A stretch of 64,000 bases of DNA, from contig NZ_LVEM01000001.1 of the NCBI RefSeq assembly GCF_001641335.1, positions 2,631-66,630 of the forward strand. The letters run 5' to 3'. A program made the translations under genes and the position numbers. Position 1 is the stretch's first letter, and each line of letters begins with the position of its first letter. The notes below the pieces were generated by a model. It was not told the DNA's origin and ran no database searches. It saw only the letters and a program-made list of their open reading frames with translations. Origin of the DNA: Bradyrhizobium stylosanthis (GTDB lineage: Bacteria > Pseudomonadota > Alphaproteobacteria > Rhizobiales > Xanthobacteraceae). This document shows positions 26,701-36,731 of this stretch, piece by piece.

Positions 26701-27560
26701 AGGGCGACGAGCTGCCGGTGGTCGAAGCGCTCGGCATGTTCTACGAGTTCCGCGAGCTGACGCCGATCGGCCGCCGCGGCGACGAGTTGATCCGCCGGCT
26801 CGCCGACCGTCTCGCCTCGATCGACCTGCTCGATCAGGCCGCCGAGCTGCTGCAATACCAGGTCGACCACCGCCTCGAAGGCGCCGCCCGCGCCCAGGTC
26901 GCCGCGCGCTTGTCCATGATCTATCTGGCCAACCGCAGGCCCGACAAGGCGATCTCGGCGCTGCGCGCGAGCCGGATCAGCGATCTCTCCGGCGAGCTCA
27001 GGCAGCAGCGCCTGCTGCTGGAGGCCCGCGCGCAGAGCGACGTCGGCCGCCACGATCTCGCGCTCGACATCGTCTCCAACGTCTCCGGGCGCGAGGTGCT
27101 CCGCCTGCGCTCCGACATCTTCTGGGCGGCGCGGCGCTGGCGCGAATCCGCCGAGCAGATCGAGCTCTATTACGGCGAGCGGTTCCGCGACTTCAAGCCG
27201 CTCAACGCGGTGGAGAAGAGCGACATCATCCGCGCCGCGGTCGGCTACGCGCTCGCCGACGACTCGATCGGCCTGTCGCGCTTCCGCGAGAAATACGCGC
27301 CGCTGATGAGCGAGAGCGCCGACCGTCTCGCCTTCGACATCGCCAGCAAGCCGGCGGCGGCCTCCAGCGCCGAGTTCGCCGAAATCGCCAAGCTCGCCGC
27401 CAGCGTCGATACCCTCGACGGCTTCCTGCGCGAGATGAAGCAGCGCTTCCCGGACGCCACCGCCCGCGCGCCGGCTTCGCCCCAGGCCAAGGACGAGAGC
27501 GACCACACCGGCTCCCTGCCCACGATCCCGGTCGTGCGCCAGATCAAGATGACGCGCTAG
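23763..27560 (+). CDS. large periplasmic TPR protein of the flagellar operon
   Basis: A 1265-aa protein. A signal-like hydrophobic stretch occurs at about 39-58 after a long basic N-terminus. Next come two beta-rich, AMIN-like segments (about 65-300 and 455-560), separated by a low-complexity Pro/Ala/Lys/Glu linker (300-450) that contains tandem KPDV repeats. The C-terminal 550 residues are helical with TPR-like pairs. It is probably exported to the periplasm and may scaffold envelope or motor parts, which is inference from context. Comparable TPR genes follow motE in other alphaproteobacteria. ATG 23763 has an AGGGGCCGG site. Confidence 0.8.
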   Translation: MPAWTVEPEDMPPMAQKAADGLWSRARALAFGLSRHVRVAPLLAACLLTGLTAPARSADAVKGEASFSAGGGFARLVIKLGEDVPSEVTTAGSILIIRFDRPVDVPVDRVPEGAPDYVNSARRDPDGGAIRLSLARRVTVNTMNAGERTFVDLLPEGWKGPPPSLPMDVVKELAERARLAERALRAQRAAAETKKRPQIRVRASMQPTFVRFVFEMPDGVGVSSVLNEQKLTLMFNANLNFDLADAVVAAPPNVASIKQKADIDQTSVEIALIGDSDVHSFRDDKNYVVDVSFQPDKGKMAATAESVIAQAKPAGHGPAPAPEKPVAEKPKDAHREIPPPTSETIAREAKIDVKPDVKPDVKPEAKPEAPAAMPVVEAPKPAPAPAVTAEAPQVVESPKEAPKPAPAAEAPAAPVKPATAEAPKEAVKEAAKEPVKEAVKAAPAETPAPQPSIASVDARRDSDGLRVTFPLQVSTPAAAFRRGDTIWLVFDTPKPIDVEAIRTKGGAMIGEVGRMPLDKGQAVRIRLTRPLVYSLTSEEVGKENNWLLTLADKIQATPLPLMMSRNITDPALANIAIPFANPGQLHKLTDPDAGDTLYVVTGQRPVRGFIKRQDLVDLSLLESAHGIAIRPNSDEVGVEVGSDKVILGKKGGLTLSPVDISAERAPTAVRPIFSPEGWRKGQSENFWTRQTDLVMAISAVDPAMRSLPRLDLAQFYMSRAMYHEAKAVTELMLADPLNKEESGALIMHAIASILIGRPAQGLKDLANPVIGNSHDSQLWKALAYARQGKWADAREKFKNVEFAIASLPLDIQRIVTMDAMRSSLEVKDYAGASKRRSELEVVGVSPEAAPGFAVLRGRLAEALGHDKDALDDYKFAVGSNDRLAAAEAKQLEVALRQKRDEIGKEDALRELETLSMTWRGDSIEVKTLQMLSQLYAENGRYRDALTAARTATRLQPNAEASRQAQDLASELFTQIFLGPKGDELPVVEALGMFYEFRELTPIGRRGDELIRRLADRLASIDLLDQAAELLQYQVDHRLEGAARAQVAARLSMIYLANRRPDKAISALRASRISDLSGELRQQRLLLEARAQSDVGRHDLALDIVSNVSGREVLRLRSDIFWAARRWRESAEQIELYYGERFRDFKPLNAVEKSDIIRAAVGYALADDSIGLSRFREKYAPLMSESADRLAFDIASKPAAASSAEFAEIAKLAASVDTLDGFLREMKQRFPDATARAPASPQAKDESDHTGSLPTIPVVRQIKMTR

Positions 27561-27642
27561 GAACCTTGCTACCTCTGGACCCCTCGACAGGCGCCGCGCC
27601 AGGCGGCAACCTGAGGCAACTTCATGCCGGGAGAGGGACGAT

Positions 27643-27879
27643 ATGAGCAAGCCTGCCAAGACCGAAGCCGAACTCATCGCCATGGCGCGGGCCGAATTGA
27701 AGGCCCATGTCGACGGGCCCGACGGCTTTGGCATCTCCATCGTTCGCGACGGCGACAGCTGGGAGTTCCGCGCCGACGCCGATCAGGCGACGCGGGACAA
27801 GGCCGGCTTTCCCGAAAGCGTCGCCATGCTGGTGCAGATCGGCGACCATCTCAGCAAGCAGTACGACGTGAAGGGGTAG
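27643..27879 (+). CDS. conserved hypothetical, 78 aa
   Basis: A small soluble protein with a helix (about 5-22) and a beta segment GFGISIVRDGDSWEFRAD, then a second helix. No known domain recognised. ATG 27643 has an excellent GGGAGAGGGA site. It lies 82 bp after the TPR gene in the same direction and before a dispersed repeat. Confidence 0.75.
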   Translation: MSKPAKTEAELIAMARAELKAHVDGPDGFGISIVRDGDSWEFRADADQATRDKAGFPESVAMLVQIGDHLSKQYDVKG

Positions 27880-27927
27880 GGGGCGTAGCCTCGTTCGTTG
27901 TAACGCCGAACTCGCCACACGATCGAT

Positions 27928-28034
27928 GTCATCGCCCGACTTGATCGGGCGATCCAGTATTCCAGAGACGGCGGTGATGGAATCGAGAGGCCGCGGCGTG
28001 CGGGATGCCCCGGTCAAGCCGGGGCATGACAGCG
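27928..28034. repeat. dispersed palindromic repeat, family B, copy 2
   Basis: Shares both ends and the central AATCGAGAGGCCGCGGCGT with the copy at 10691-10796. It fills the gap between the convergent 78-aa gene and fliP. Confidence 0.85.
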
Positions 28035-28044
28035 ATGGGTGCTG

Positions 28045-28809
28045 TTATCCGCCCCCGTAACTCTGCACCAGGCTTCCCGCCACCAGCGACCAGCCGTCCA
28101 CCAGCACGAAGAAGATCAGCTTGAATGGCAGCGAGATCGTTGCCGGCGGCAGCATCATCATGCCCATCGACATCAGCACCGAGGCGACGACGAGGTCGAT
28201 GATCAGGAAGGGCAGGAACAGCAGGAAGCCGATCTCGAAGGCGCGCTTCAGCTCGGAGATCATGAAGGCGGGAACGAGGATACGCAGTGCGAGGTCGTCG
28301 GGGGTGGCCGGGGGCGGCTCGCCGGAGAGGTCGAGGAACAGCTTGAGATCCTTCTCGCGCACGTTCTTCTGCATGAAGCCGCGCAAGGGGACGGAGGCGC
28401 GCTGGAGCGCGTCCTCGACGCTGATCTGATTGGCGACGAGCGGACGGATGCCCTCGTCGTAGGACTTCTGCAGCACCGGTCCCATCACGAAGAAGGTGAG
28501 GAACATCGCGAGCGCGATGATCACCGAGTTCGGCGGCGCGGTCGCGGTGCCCATCGCGGTGCGCAGCAGCGACAGCACGACCACGATGCGCGTGAACGAG
28601 GTCATCATGATCAGGATCGACGGTGCGATCGACAGCACCGTGAGCAGCGCGATCAGCTGGATCGCGCGCTCGGTGACGCCGCCACCGCCGGCGCCGCCGC
28701 CACCGAGATTGATGCTGATGTCCTGCGCATGCGCAAGGGTTGCGAGCGAAGCCGCACCGGCCAGGACAGAAAGGAAAAGAACTCTACGCGGGAGGGCCGG
28801 CAGCCTCAC
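28045..28809 (-). CDS. fliP: flagellar type III export protein FliP
   Basis: A 254-aa core subunit of the export gate. It has a cleavable signal peptide (about 1-28, ending AHAQ), a Gly-rich stretch, then four membrane segments. Conserved FliP blocks include SIAPSILIMMTSFTRIVVVL, RTAMGTATAPPNSV and FLLFLPFLIIDLVVASVLMS followed by MGMMMLPP. It overlaps fliO by 4 bp (ATGA). A family B repeat follows the stop. Confidence 0.98.
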   Translation of the reverse strand: MRLPALPRRVLFLSVLAGAASLATLAHAQDISINLGGGGAGGGGVTERAIQLIALLTVLSIAPSILIMMTSFTRIVVVLSLLRTAMGTATAPPNSVIIALAMFLTFFVMGPVLQKSYDEGIRPLVANQISVEDALQRASVPLRGFMQKNVREKDLKLFLDLSGEPPPATPDDLALRILVPAFMISELKRAFEIGFLLFLPFLIIDLVVASVLMSMGMMMLPPATISLPFKLIFFVLVDGWSLVAGSLVQSYGGG

Positions 28810-29777
28810 GAAGACGGCTTCGGACGGCCGAGCAGCGAGGCCATCTCGTCTTCGAGATTTTCAAAGCTGGTCTTCTCCGCGGCAGGCTTTGCCGGCGGGG
28901 CGGCCGGGGGCGCCGGCGGCTCGCTTCGCGCCGCGCGCGGGGGAGCGGACGGCGGTTCCGGTGCCACCGGAGGCGCGACGTCACCGGCCGGGCGGCGTAG
29001 CGCAGCTTCCAGCCGCTGCGCCATCTCGGCGAGGTTCTGCTCGGCGCTGGACGGCGCTGCCGGAGCGGGCGCCGGCGGCGGAACGGGGGGCGCCTGCGGC
29101 ACGGGCGGAGGCGGCGGCGGCGCGGCTGCGCGTTCGGCGCGCACCGGCGGAACCTTCACCGGCTCGCTCTGGCGCGGCGGACGTGGCATCAGCGGCGGCT
29201 CGTTGCGGGCAATGCGCGGCGGCAGCGGCTCGGGCCGTGGCTCGCGCTCGGCACGCGGCGCCATCGGTTCCGGCGGGAAGGCCGGCGGCTCGCTGCGGCG
29301 TTCGGCCAGCGCGGGCGCGGGCCTGCGCACTTCGTCGGCGAAGGACGGGCGCGCGGGCCGCGGCGGCGGCTCGGGCATTTGCGGCTCGGGATGATCGAGC
29401 AGTTCGGGGCGCGGCGCTTCGTCGGCCCAGCCGCCGGCGTCCGGCATCGGGGCGAGCCGCGGCGGCTCGGCCGCGTTGGGACGCTGCGGAAGCTGGTCGC
29501 GGCCGGGCGCCGCACGCACGATATTGGGCTCGACGACGATGTCGGTCGGGCCGCCGATCATCAGCAGATGCTCGACATTGTCGCGCCGGACCAGCACCAG
29601 GCGGCGCCGGCCATCAACCGCGGCGGCATCGATCACCGCGAGGCGGGGCATCCGGCCGCGCTGGGTGTTGGCGCCGATCCGGTTGCCGGCGAATCGGCGA
29701 ACCAGCCATGCAGCGACGCCGATCAACGCCAGAACGACGATGAACGCGACGATGAAGGTGATAGGGCTGCCTTGCAT
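28806..29777 (-). CDS. fliO: flagellar export protein FliO with long Pro-rich tail
   Basis: A 323-aa bitopic protein that helps FliP oligomerise. One membrane segment (about 5-25) is followed by the conserved beta domain (45-85, LAVIDAAAVDGRRRLVLVRR and DNVEHLLMIGGPTDIVVE). The rest is a 200-aa disordered Pro/Arg/Glu region ending in a short conserved helix ENLEDEMASLLGRP. Typical FliO is 100-140 aa, so the tail is unusually long. ATG 29777 is preferred to TTG 29792. Confidence 0.9.
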   Translation of the reverse strand: MQGSPITFIVAFIVVLALIGVAAWLVRRFAGNRIGANTQRGRMPRLAVIDAAAVDGRRRLVLVRRDNVEHLLMIGGPTDIVVEPNIVRAAPGRDQLPQRPNAAEPPRLAPMPDAGGWADEAPRPELLDHPEPQMPEPPPRPARPSFADEVRRPAPALAERRSEPPAFPPEPMAPRAEREPRPEPLPPRIARNEPPLMPRPPRQSEPVKVPPVRAERAAAPPPPPPVPQAPPVPPPAPAPAAPSSAEQNLAEMAQRLEAALRRPAGDVAPPVAPEPPSAPPRAARSEPPAPPAAPPAKPAAEKTSFENLEDEMASLLGRPKPSS

Positions 29778-29874
29778 ACTTGTCCCCGACAAATGGCGCT
29801 GATTTCGTGCCCGCGGTCAGCTGCGCCAACCACCGGCATACGATGCCCCAAATTGAGATCTCTTAACGTTCCAC

Positions 29875-29887
29875 GGCAAGTTTTGCC
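29875..29887. promoter_or_regulatory. GGCAAGTTTTGCC motif upstream of fliO
   Basis: Same inverted-repeat motif as at 10181, 20581 and 30071, about 98 bp upstream of fliO. Confidence 0.4.
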
Positions 29888-30045
29888 GTCCCCAACTCTT
29901 AATAACCCATGAATCGCTCGATCCAAAACGACTTCTTGGCCTGTGCATGCGCCGCCAAGCGGTTGGGTTAATGCCACTTTTGGACGCGTAGAATCACGGT
30001 ATCGCAAGATCGTGTCCCGCGCGGGGACAGGTCTCTGCGGCATCC

Positions 30046-30060
30046 TTAACCACCTGTTAA
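30046..30060 (+). promoter_or_regulatory. perfect CtrA box upstream of flgB
   Basis: TTAA-CCACCTG-TTAA, followed by C, matches the full CtrA consensus 63 bp before flgB. flgB heads the rod and export-gate operon. The rest of the 346-bp gap 29778-30123 contains only the GGCA motifs. Confidence 0.75.
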
Positions 30061-30070
30061 CCATACAGGC

Positions 30071-30083
30071 GGCAAATTCTGCC
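30071..30083. promoter_or_regulatory. GGCAAATTCTGCC motif upstream of flgB
   Basis: Fourth copy of the flagellar intergenic motif, 10 bp after the CtrA box and 40 bp before flgB. Confidence 0.4.
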
Positions 30084-30123
30084 TAGCTTCGGACACAGGT
30101 CCGACGGGCAAGGAGCCGCAACG

Positions 30124-30528
30124 ATGTCCATCAACGACCTCCCGGTGCTGTCGGCGCTTCGCACCAAGATGCAGTGGCATCAGGAGCGCCAGCGCGTCCT
30201 GTCCGAGAACGTCTCCAACTCCGATACGCCCAAATTCCGGCCGCGCGACCTCGTGGAGCCGAAGCTCGACAAATCAGGCGCGGTCACGGGCTCGATGGGC
30301 CCCCTGGCGATGGCGGTCACCAGCGCCTCCCACATGAAGCCGTCAGGAGCGCCCTCCGGGTTCGACCAGAACAAGAATGCCGGCTTCGAGACCCGCCCCG
30401 CGGGCAATGCCGTCAATCTCGAGGAGGAGATGATGAAGGCCGCCAGCAACCAGATGGACTACGCGGCGGCGACCTCGCTCTATTCCAAGAGCCTGCATCT
30501 GCTCAAGACCGCGATCGGCAAGGGCTAG
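30124..30528 (+). CDS. flgB: flagellar proximal rod protein FlgB
   Basis: A 134-aa rod subunit. It has RQRVLSENVSNSDTPKFRPR-like N-terminal residues 20-40, a variable middle and the C-terminal QMDYAAATSLYSKSLHLLKT helix. The start has AAGGAGCC upstream. It is the first gene of flgB-flgC-fliE-fliQ-fliR-flhB. Confidence 0.97.
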   Translation: MSINDLPVLSALRTKMQWHQERQRVLSENVSNSDTPKFRPRDLVEPKLDKSGAVTGSMGPLAMAVTSASHMKPSGAPSGFDQNKNAGFETRPAGNAVNLEEEMMKAASNQMDYAAATSLYSKSLHLLKTAIGKG

Positions 30529-30567
30529 GTCGTGATCCGGAAACAGCAGGGCTAACGGAGGCAGATG

Positions 30568-30993
30568 ATGGCGAACGACAGCAGCGACTTTGCCCGTTCC
30601 ATGGCGATCGCAACCTCCGGCCTGCGCGCGCAGGCCGGGCGCATGCGGGTGATCTCCGAAAACATCGCGAACGCGGATTCGACCGCGCAGTCCGCCGGCG
30701 GCGATCCCTACCGGCGCAAGGTTCCGACCTTCTCCTCCGCGCTCGACCGCACGCTCGACGCGCAGGTCGTCACCCTCGGCAGGATCAAGCCCGACCAGTC
30801 CGCCTTCCGCGTCAGATACGAGCCGAACAATCCGGCGGCGGATGCCACCGGCAACGTCAAATATCCCAACGTGAACTCGGTGGTCGAGATGACCGACATG
30901 CGCGATGCGCAGCGGTCCTACGAGGCCAATCTCAACATCATCAGTGCGACGCGCCGGATGATCCAGCGCACGCTCGACATCCTCAAGAGCTGA
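30568..30993 (+). CDS. flgC: flagellar proximal rod protein FlgC
   Basis: A 141-aa rod subunit with RSMAIATSGLRAQAGRMRVI, SENIANADST near the N-terminus and SVVEMTDMRDAQRSYEANLN at the C-terminus. Two adjacent ATG codons (30565 and 30568) are possible; the second has better spacing to GGAGG. Exported by the flagellar type III system and assembled with FlgB and FliE. Confidence 0.97.
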   Translation: MANDSSDFARSMAIATSGLRAQAGRMRVISENIANADSTAQSAGGDPYRRKVPTFSSALDRTLDAQVVTLGRIKPDQSAFRVRYEPNNPAADATGNVKYPNVNSVVEMTDMRDAQRSYEANLNIISATRRMIQRTLDILKS

Positions 30994-31009
30994 ACAGGAC
31001 ATTTGAGCC

Positions 31010-31327
31010 ATGGCATCACCGTCAGTCGCCGCCAATGCTTATGCGAGCCTCGCCCGCGTGCTGGACAACACCGGCGCCGGTGCTGCCGGCAAGGGCAGTG
31101 AAGCAGGCGGGCAGTCTTTTGCCTCGCTGCTGAAAGACGCCGTCGGCAGCGTCATGGAATCCGGCCGCAAGTCCGACGCCCAGACGGTGGCGATGGCCTC
31201 CGGCAAGGCCAACGTGATGGACGTGGTGACGGCGGTCGCCGACACCGACGTCGCGGTGTCCACGCTGGTCTCGGTCCGCGACCGCGTGATCGCGGCGTAT
31301 GAAGACATCATGAAGATGCCGATCTGA
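31010..31327 (+). CDS. fliE: flagellar hook-basal body protein FliE
   Basis: A 105-aa protein that joins the MS ring to the rod. The conserved second half is SFASLLKDAVGSVMESGRKS and then KANVMDVVTAVADTDVAVST with VRDRVIAAYEDIMKMPI. Length is typical. It ends 170 bp before fliQ, and a family A palindrome occupies that gap. Confidence 0.96.
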   Translation: MASPSVAANAYASLARVLDNTGAGAAGKGSEAGGQSFASLLKDAVGSVMESGRKSDAQTVAMASGKANVMDVVTAVADTDVAVSTLVSVRDRVIAAYEDIMKMPI

Positions 31328-31353
31328 TTTTAGCGCTGGCGCTCGCCCCAATT

Positions 31354-31432
31354 GTCATTGCGAGCGAAGCGAAGCAATCCAGAATCTCTCTGCGGCGGCA
31401 GCCTGGATTGCTTCGCTTCGCTCGCAATGACG
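31354..31432. repeat. dispersed palindrome, family A, copy 2
   Basis: A 79-bp inverted repeat with arms GTCATTGCGAGCGAAGCGAA and its complement, located inside the flagellar operon between fliE and fliQ. As RNA it would form a stable hairpin in the polycistronic message. Confidence 0.9.
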
Positions 31433-31497
31433 GGGGGAGGTCTTCGCATCGCTCGGAACAGCGGTGGGAAGGTGGAAATGAACAAGGAAAGTTTGAA

Positions 31498-31761
31498 ATG
31501 ACCGGACCCGAGACCCTCGACGTCGCCCGCGATGCGATCTGGACCATCGTGATCGTGTCCTCGCCGCTGATGGTGGTTGGCCTGGTGGTCGGCGTCATCG
31601 TGTCGCTGTTCCAGGCGCTGACGCAGATCCAGGAGCAGACGTTGATCTACGTGCCGAAGATCCTCGCCATCTTCGCCACGATGCTATTGGCGCTACCGTT
31701 CATGGCCGACTCGCTCCACGCCCACATGCTGCGGATATCGTCGCGAATCATCGGCGGCTGA
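31498..31761 (+). CDS. fliQ: flagellar type III export protein FliQ
   Basis: An 87-aa export-gate subunit with two membrane helices (about 17-40 and 50-72). FQALTQIQEQTLIYVPKI is the family signature. ATG 31498 follows AAGGAAAG; upstream in-frame codons belong to the palindrome. It is 17 bp before fliR. Confidence 0.97.
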   Translation: MTGPETLDVARDAIWTIVIVSSPLMVVGLVVGVIVSLFQALTQIQEQTLIYVPKILAIFATMLLALPFMADSLHAHMLRISSRIIGG

Positions 31762-31778
31762 GGCACAATGCGGGTGCT

Positions 31779-32549
31779 ATGCGCATCGACGTCTCGCTGC
31801 TGCCGGCGCTCGCCGCTGCCTTCATGCTCGCCTTCGCCCGGGTCGGTGCGATGGTGATGCTGCTGCCTGGCCTGGGCGAGACCAATATCCCGACGCGGAT
31901 CAAGCTGTCGATCGCGCTGCTGCTCACGCTGATCATCCTGCCGCTGCATCGCAACGCCTATCAGGTCGACATGGGTTCGCTGGCGCCGCTGCTGGTGCTG
32001 ATGCTGCACGAGATCGCGATCGGCATCGTGCTGGGCGCGACCGCGCGCGTGACGCTGTCGGCGCTGCAGGTCGCGGGCTCCGTGATCGCGCAGCAGATGG
32101 GGCTCGGCTTCGTCACCTCGGTCGATCCGACCCAGGGACAGCAGGGCGTGCTGGTCGGCAACTTCCTGACCATGCTCGGGGTGACGCTGCTGTTCGCCAC
32201 CGACAGCCATCATCTGGTGATCGCGGCGCTGAACGACAGCTATACGATCTTCTCGCCGGGCGAGACGGTGTCGAGCGGCGATGTCGCTTCGCTCGCGACG
32301 CGCGCCTTTGCCGCAGCGTTCCGCCTCGGCCTGCAGCTCTCGGGGCCGTTCCTGGTGTTCGGCCTCGTCTTCAACATCGGGCTCGGCGTGCTGGCGCGGC
32401 TGATGCCGCAGATGCAGGTCTATTTCGTCGGCGTGCCGCTGTCGATCTTCGCAGGCTTCCTGGTGCTCGCCGTCGTGCTCACCGCGATGATGGGCACGTA
32501 TCTCGACTATTTCATCGGTGTCATGCACCAGATGATGCCGCTCAAGTAA
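31779..32549 (+). CDS. fliR: flagellar type III export protein FliR
   Basis: A 256-aa membrane protein of the export gate with six hydrophobic segments. FliR features are FARVGAMVMLLPGLGETNIP and the ALQVAGSVIAQQMGLGFVTS block, followed by VDPTQGQQ. It ends 10 bp before flhB, so both are probably translated from one message. Confidence 0.97.
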   Translation: MRIDVSLLPALAAAFMLAFARVGAMVMLLPGLGETNIPTRIKLSIALLLTLIILPLHRNAYQVDMGSLAPLLVLMLHEIAIGIVLGATARVTLSALQVAGSVIAQQMGLGFVTSVDPTQGQQGVLVGNFLTMLGVTLLFATDSHHLVIAALNDSYTIFSPGETVSSGDVASLATRAFAAAFRLGLQLSGPFLVFGLVFNIGLGVLARLMPQMQVYFVGVPLSIFAGFLVLAVVLTAMMGTYLDYFIGVMHQMMPLK

Positions 32550-32559
32550 CGAGGGATCG

Positions 32560-33639
32560 ATGGCGGAAGACAACGATCCAGAGAGTCAAACAGAAGACCC
32601 GACACAAAAACGTCTCGACGACGCGCTCGAACGCGGCGACGTTGCCAAAAGCCAGGAAATCAACACCTGGTTCATGATCGCCGGCGGCACGCTCGTGGTC
32701 TCGACGTTCTCGAGCTCGGTCGGCAGCGGGCTGGTGACGCCGATGCGCAACCTGCTGGCCAATTCCTGGATGATCAAGACCGACGGCGGGAACCTGATCA
32801 AGCTGATGCAGCAGATCGAGCTCGCCGTGCTCGCGGCGGTCGGCGTGCCCTTGCTGATGCTGGTGCTGGCGGCGATCGCCGGCAACATGCTCCAGCACCG
32901 CCTGGTGTGGTCGGCCGAATCCCTGACGCCCAAGTTCAGCAAGATCTCGCCCGGCGCCGGCTTCAAGCGCATCTTCGGCAAGCAGGCGGCCGCCAACTTC
33001 CTCAAGGGGATCGGCAAGCTGGTCGCGCTCAGCGTGGTCATGACCATGATCCTGTGGCCGGAGCGGCATCGCATGGAGGCGATGGTCAGGCTCGATCCGG
33101 CCGCCATGCTCGGCGCCAGCACCAGCATGACCGTCCACCTGCTCGGCGCGGTGGTCGCGGCGCTCGCGATCATCGCCATCGCCGACTATTTCTTCCAGTA
33201 CCGCAGCTGGTTCCAGCGGCAGAAGATGTCGCTCCAGGAGATCAAGGAAGAGTTCAAGCAGTCCGAAGGCGACCCGCACATCAAGGGCAAGCTGAGGCAA
33301 ATCCGGCAGCAGCGCGCCAAGAAGCGCATGATGGCGGCGGTTCCCAAGGCCTCGGTGATCATCACCAACCCGACCCACTATTCGGTGGCGTTGTCCTACG
33401 AGCGCGGCATGACCGCGCCGATCTGCGTCGCCAAGGGCGTCGACAACCTCGCCTTCAAGATCCGGGAGATTGCGCGCGAGCACGACATCCCGATCGTCGA
33501 AAATGTCCCGCTGGCCCGTGCGCTCTACGCCACCGTCGAGATCGACCAGGAAATCCCGACCGAGCACTACCATGCGGTTGCCGAGGTCATCGGCTACGTC
33601 ATGCGGCTGAAGCAGGGATTCCGCGCCGGGCGAGGCTAA
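32560..33639 (+). CDS. flhB: flagellar export switch protein FlhB
   Basis: A 359-aa export-gate protein that changes substrate class. The N-terminus is DPESQTEDPTQKRLDDALER, then four membrane helices and a cytoplasmic domain. The autocleavage motif NPTH is present within ASVIITNPTHYSVALSYERG at about residues 269-272. The start has CGAGGGATCG. A 154-bp gap without recognisable features separates it from cckA. Confidence 0.98.
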   Translation: MAEDNDPESQTEDPTQKRLDDALERGDVAKSQEINTWFMIAGGTLVVSTFSSSVGSGLVTPMRNLLANSWMIKTDGGNLIKLMQQIELAVLAAVGVPLLMLVLAAIAGNMLQHRLVWSAESLTPKFSKISPGAGFKRIFGKQAAANFLKGIGKLVALSVVMTMILWPERHRMEAMVRLDPAAMLGASTSMTVHLLGAVVAALAIIAIADYFFQYRSWFQRQKMSLQEIKEEFKQSEGDPHIKGKLRQIRQQRAKKRMMAAVPKASVIITNPTHYSVALSYERGMTAPICVAKGVDNLAFKIREIAREHDIPIVENVPLARALYATVEIDQEIPTEHYHAVAEVIGYVMRLKQGFRAGRG

Positions 33640-33793
33640 AACCCCCGAAAAGTACCGGAAATGGCTGTAAACTGGGAATCAGCGTACCTTTCAACCCGGC
33701 TGCCCTTGCGCCTGCGGGTCCTGATGAGGCAGGGAAGGCCCTGCGCGCGCGGCAGCGCGTTGATTCTCTGCCAACAGGCTGCGCCAGCTCGAT

Positions 33794-36382
<2,589 letters not shown>

Positions 36383-36396
36383 GGGCGCGTCCTCTT

Positions 36397-36488
36397 CGTC
36401 ATTGCGAGGAGCGAAGCGACGAAGCAATCCGGACTGCGTTTGCGGAACATTCTGGATTGCTTCGTCGCAAGGGCTCCTCGCAATGACG
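36397..36488. repeat. dispersed palindrome, family A, copy 3
   Basis: A 92-bp imperfect inverted repeat (CGTCATTGCGAGGAGCGAAG and complement) directly after the cckA stop. It may act as a bidirectional stabiliser or terminator. The following 36489-36731 shows nothing recognisable. Confidence 0.85.
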
Positions 36489-36731
36489 GTGGAGAGAGCC
36501 GCGACTTTCATGACGAGGATCGGGAAAACGCGGAATTTACCACGGCAAGCCAGCGGTAACCGGCGACCTCGGTTCCCCCGGCGCACCCGGCCAAACCCCC
36601 GTCAAATATGGGCTTTTGCCACATCCCCGCGACTGAGGGCCGCAGCTACAAGTTCCGAAACCGGCTTCACTTTTCGGGAAGTCTGCCCATCTTAGGGACA
36701 CGTCCCCATGCCGGGGATATGGGAAACGCAC

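Noticed and set aside
25182-27740. 852-aa open frame antisense to the TPR gene
   Set aside because: Same reason: antisense to a gene with good codon use, no ribosome site, no domain.
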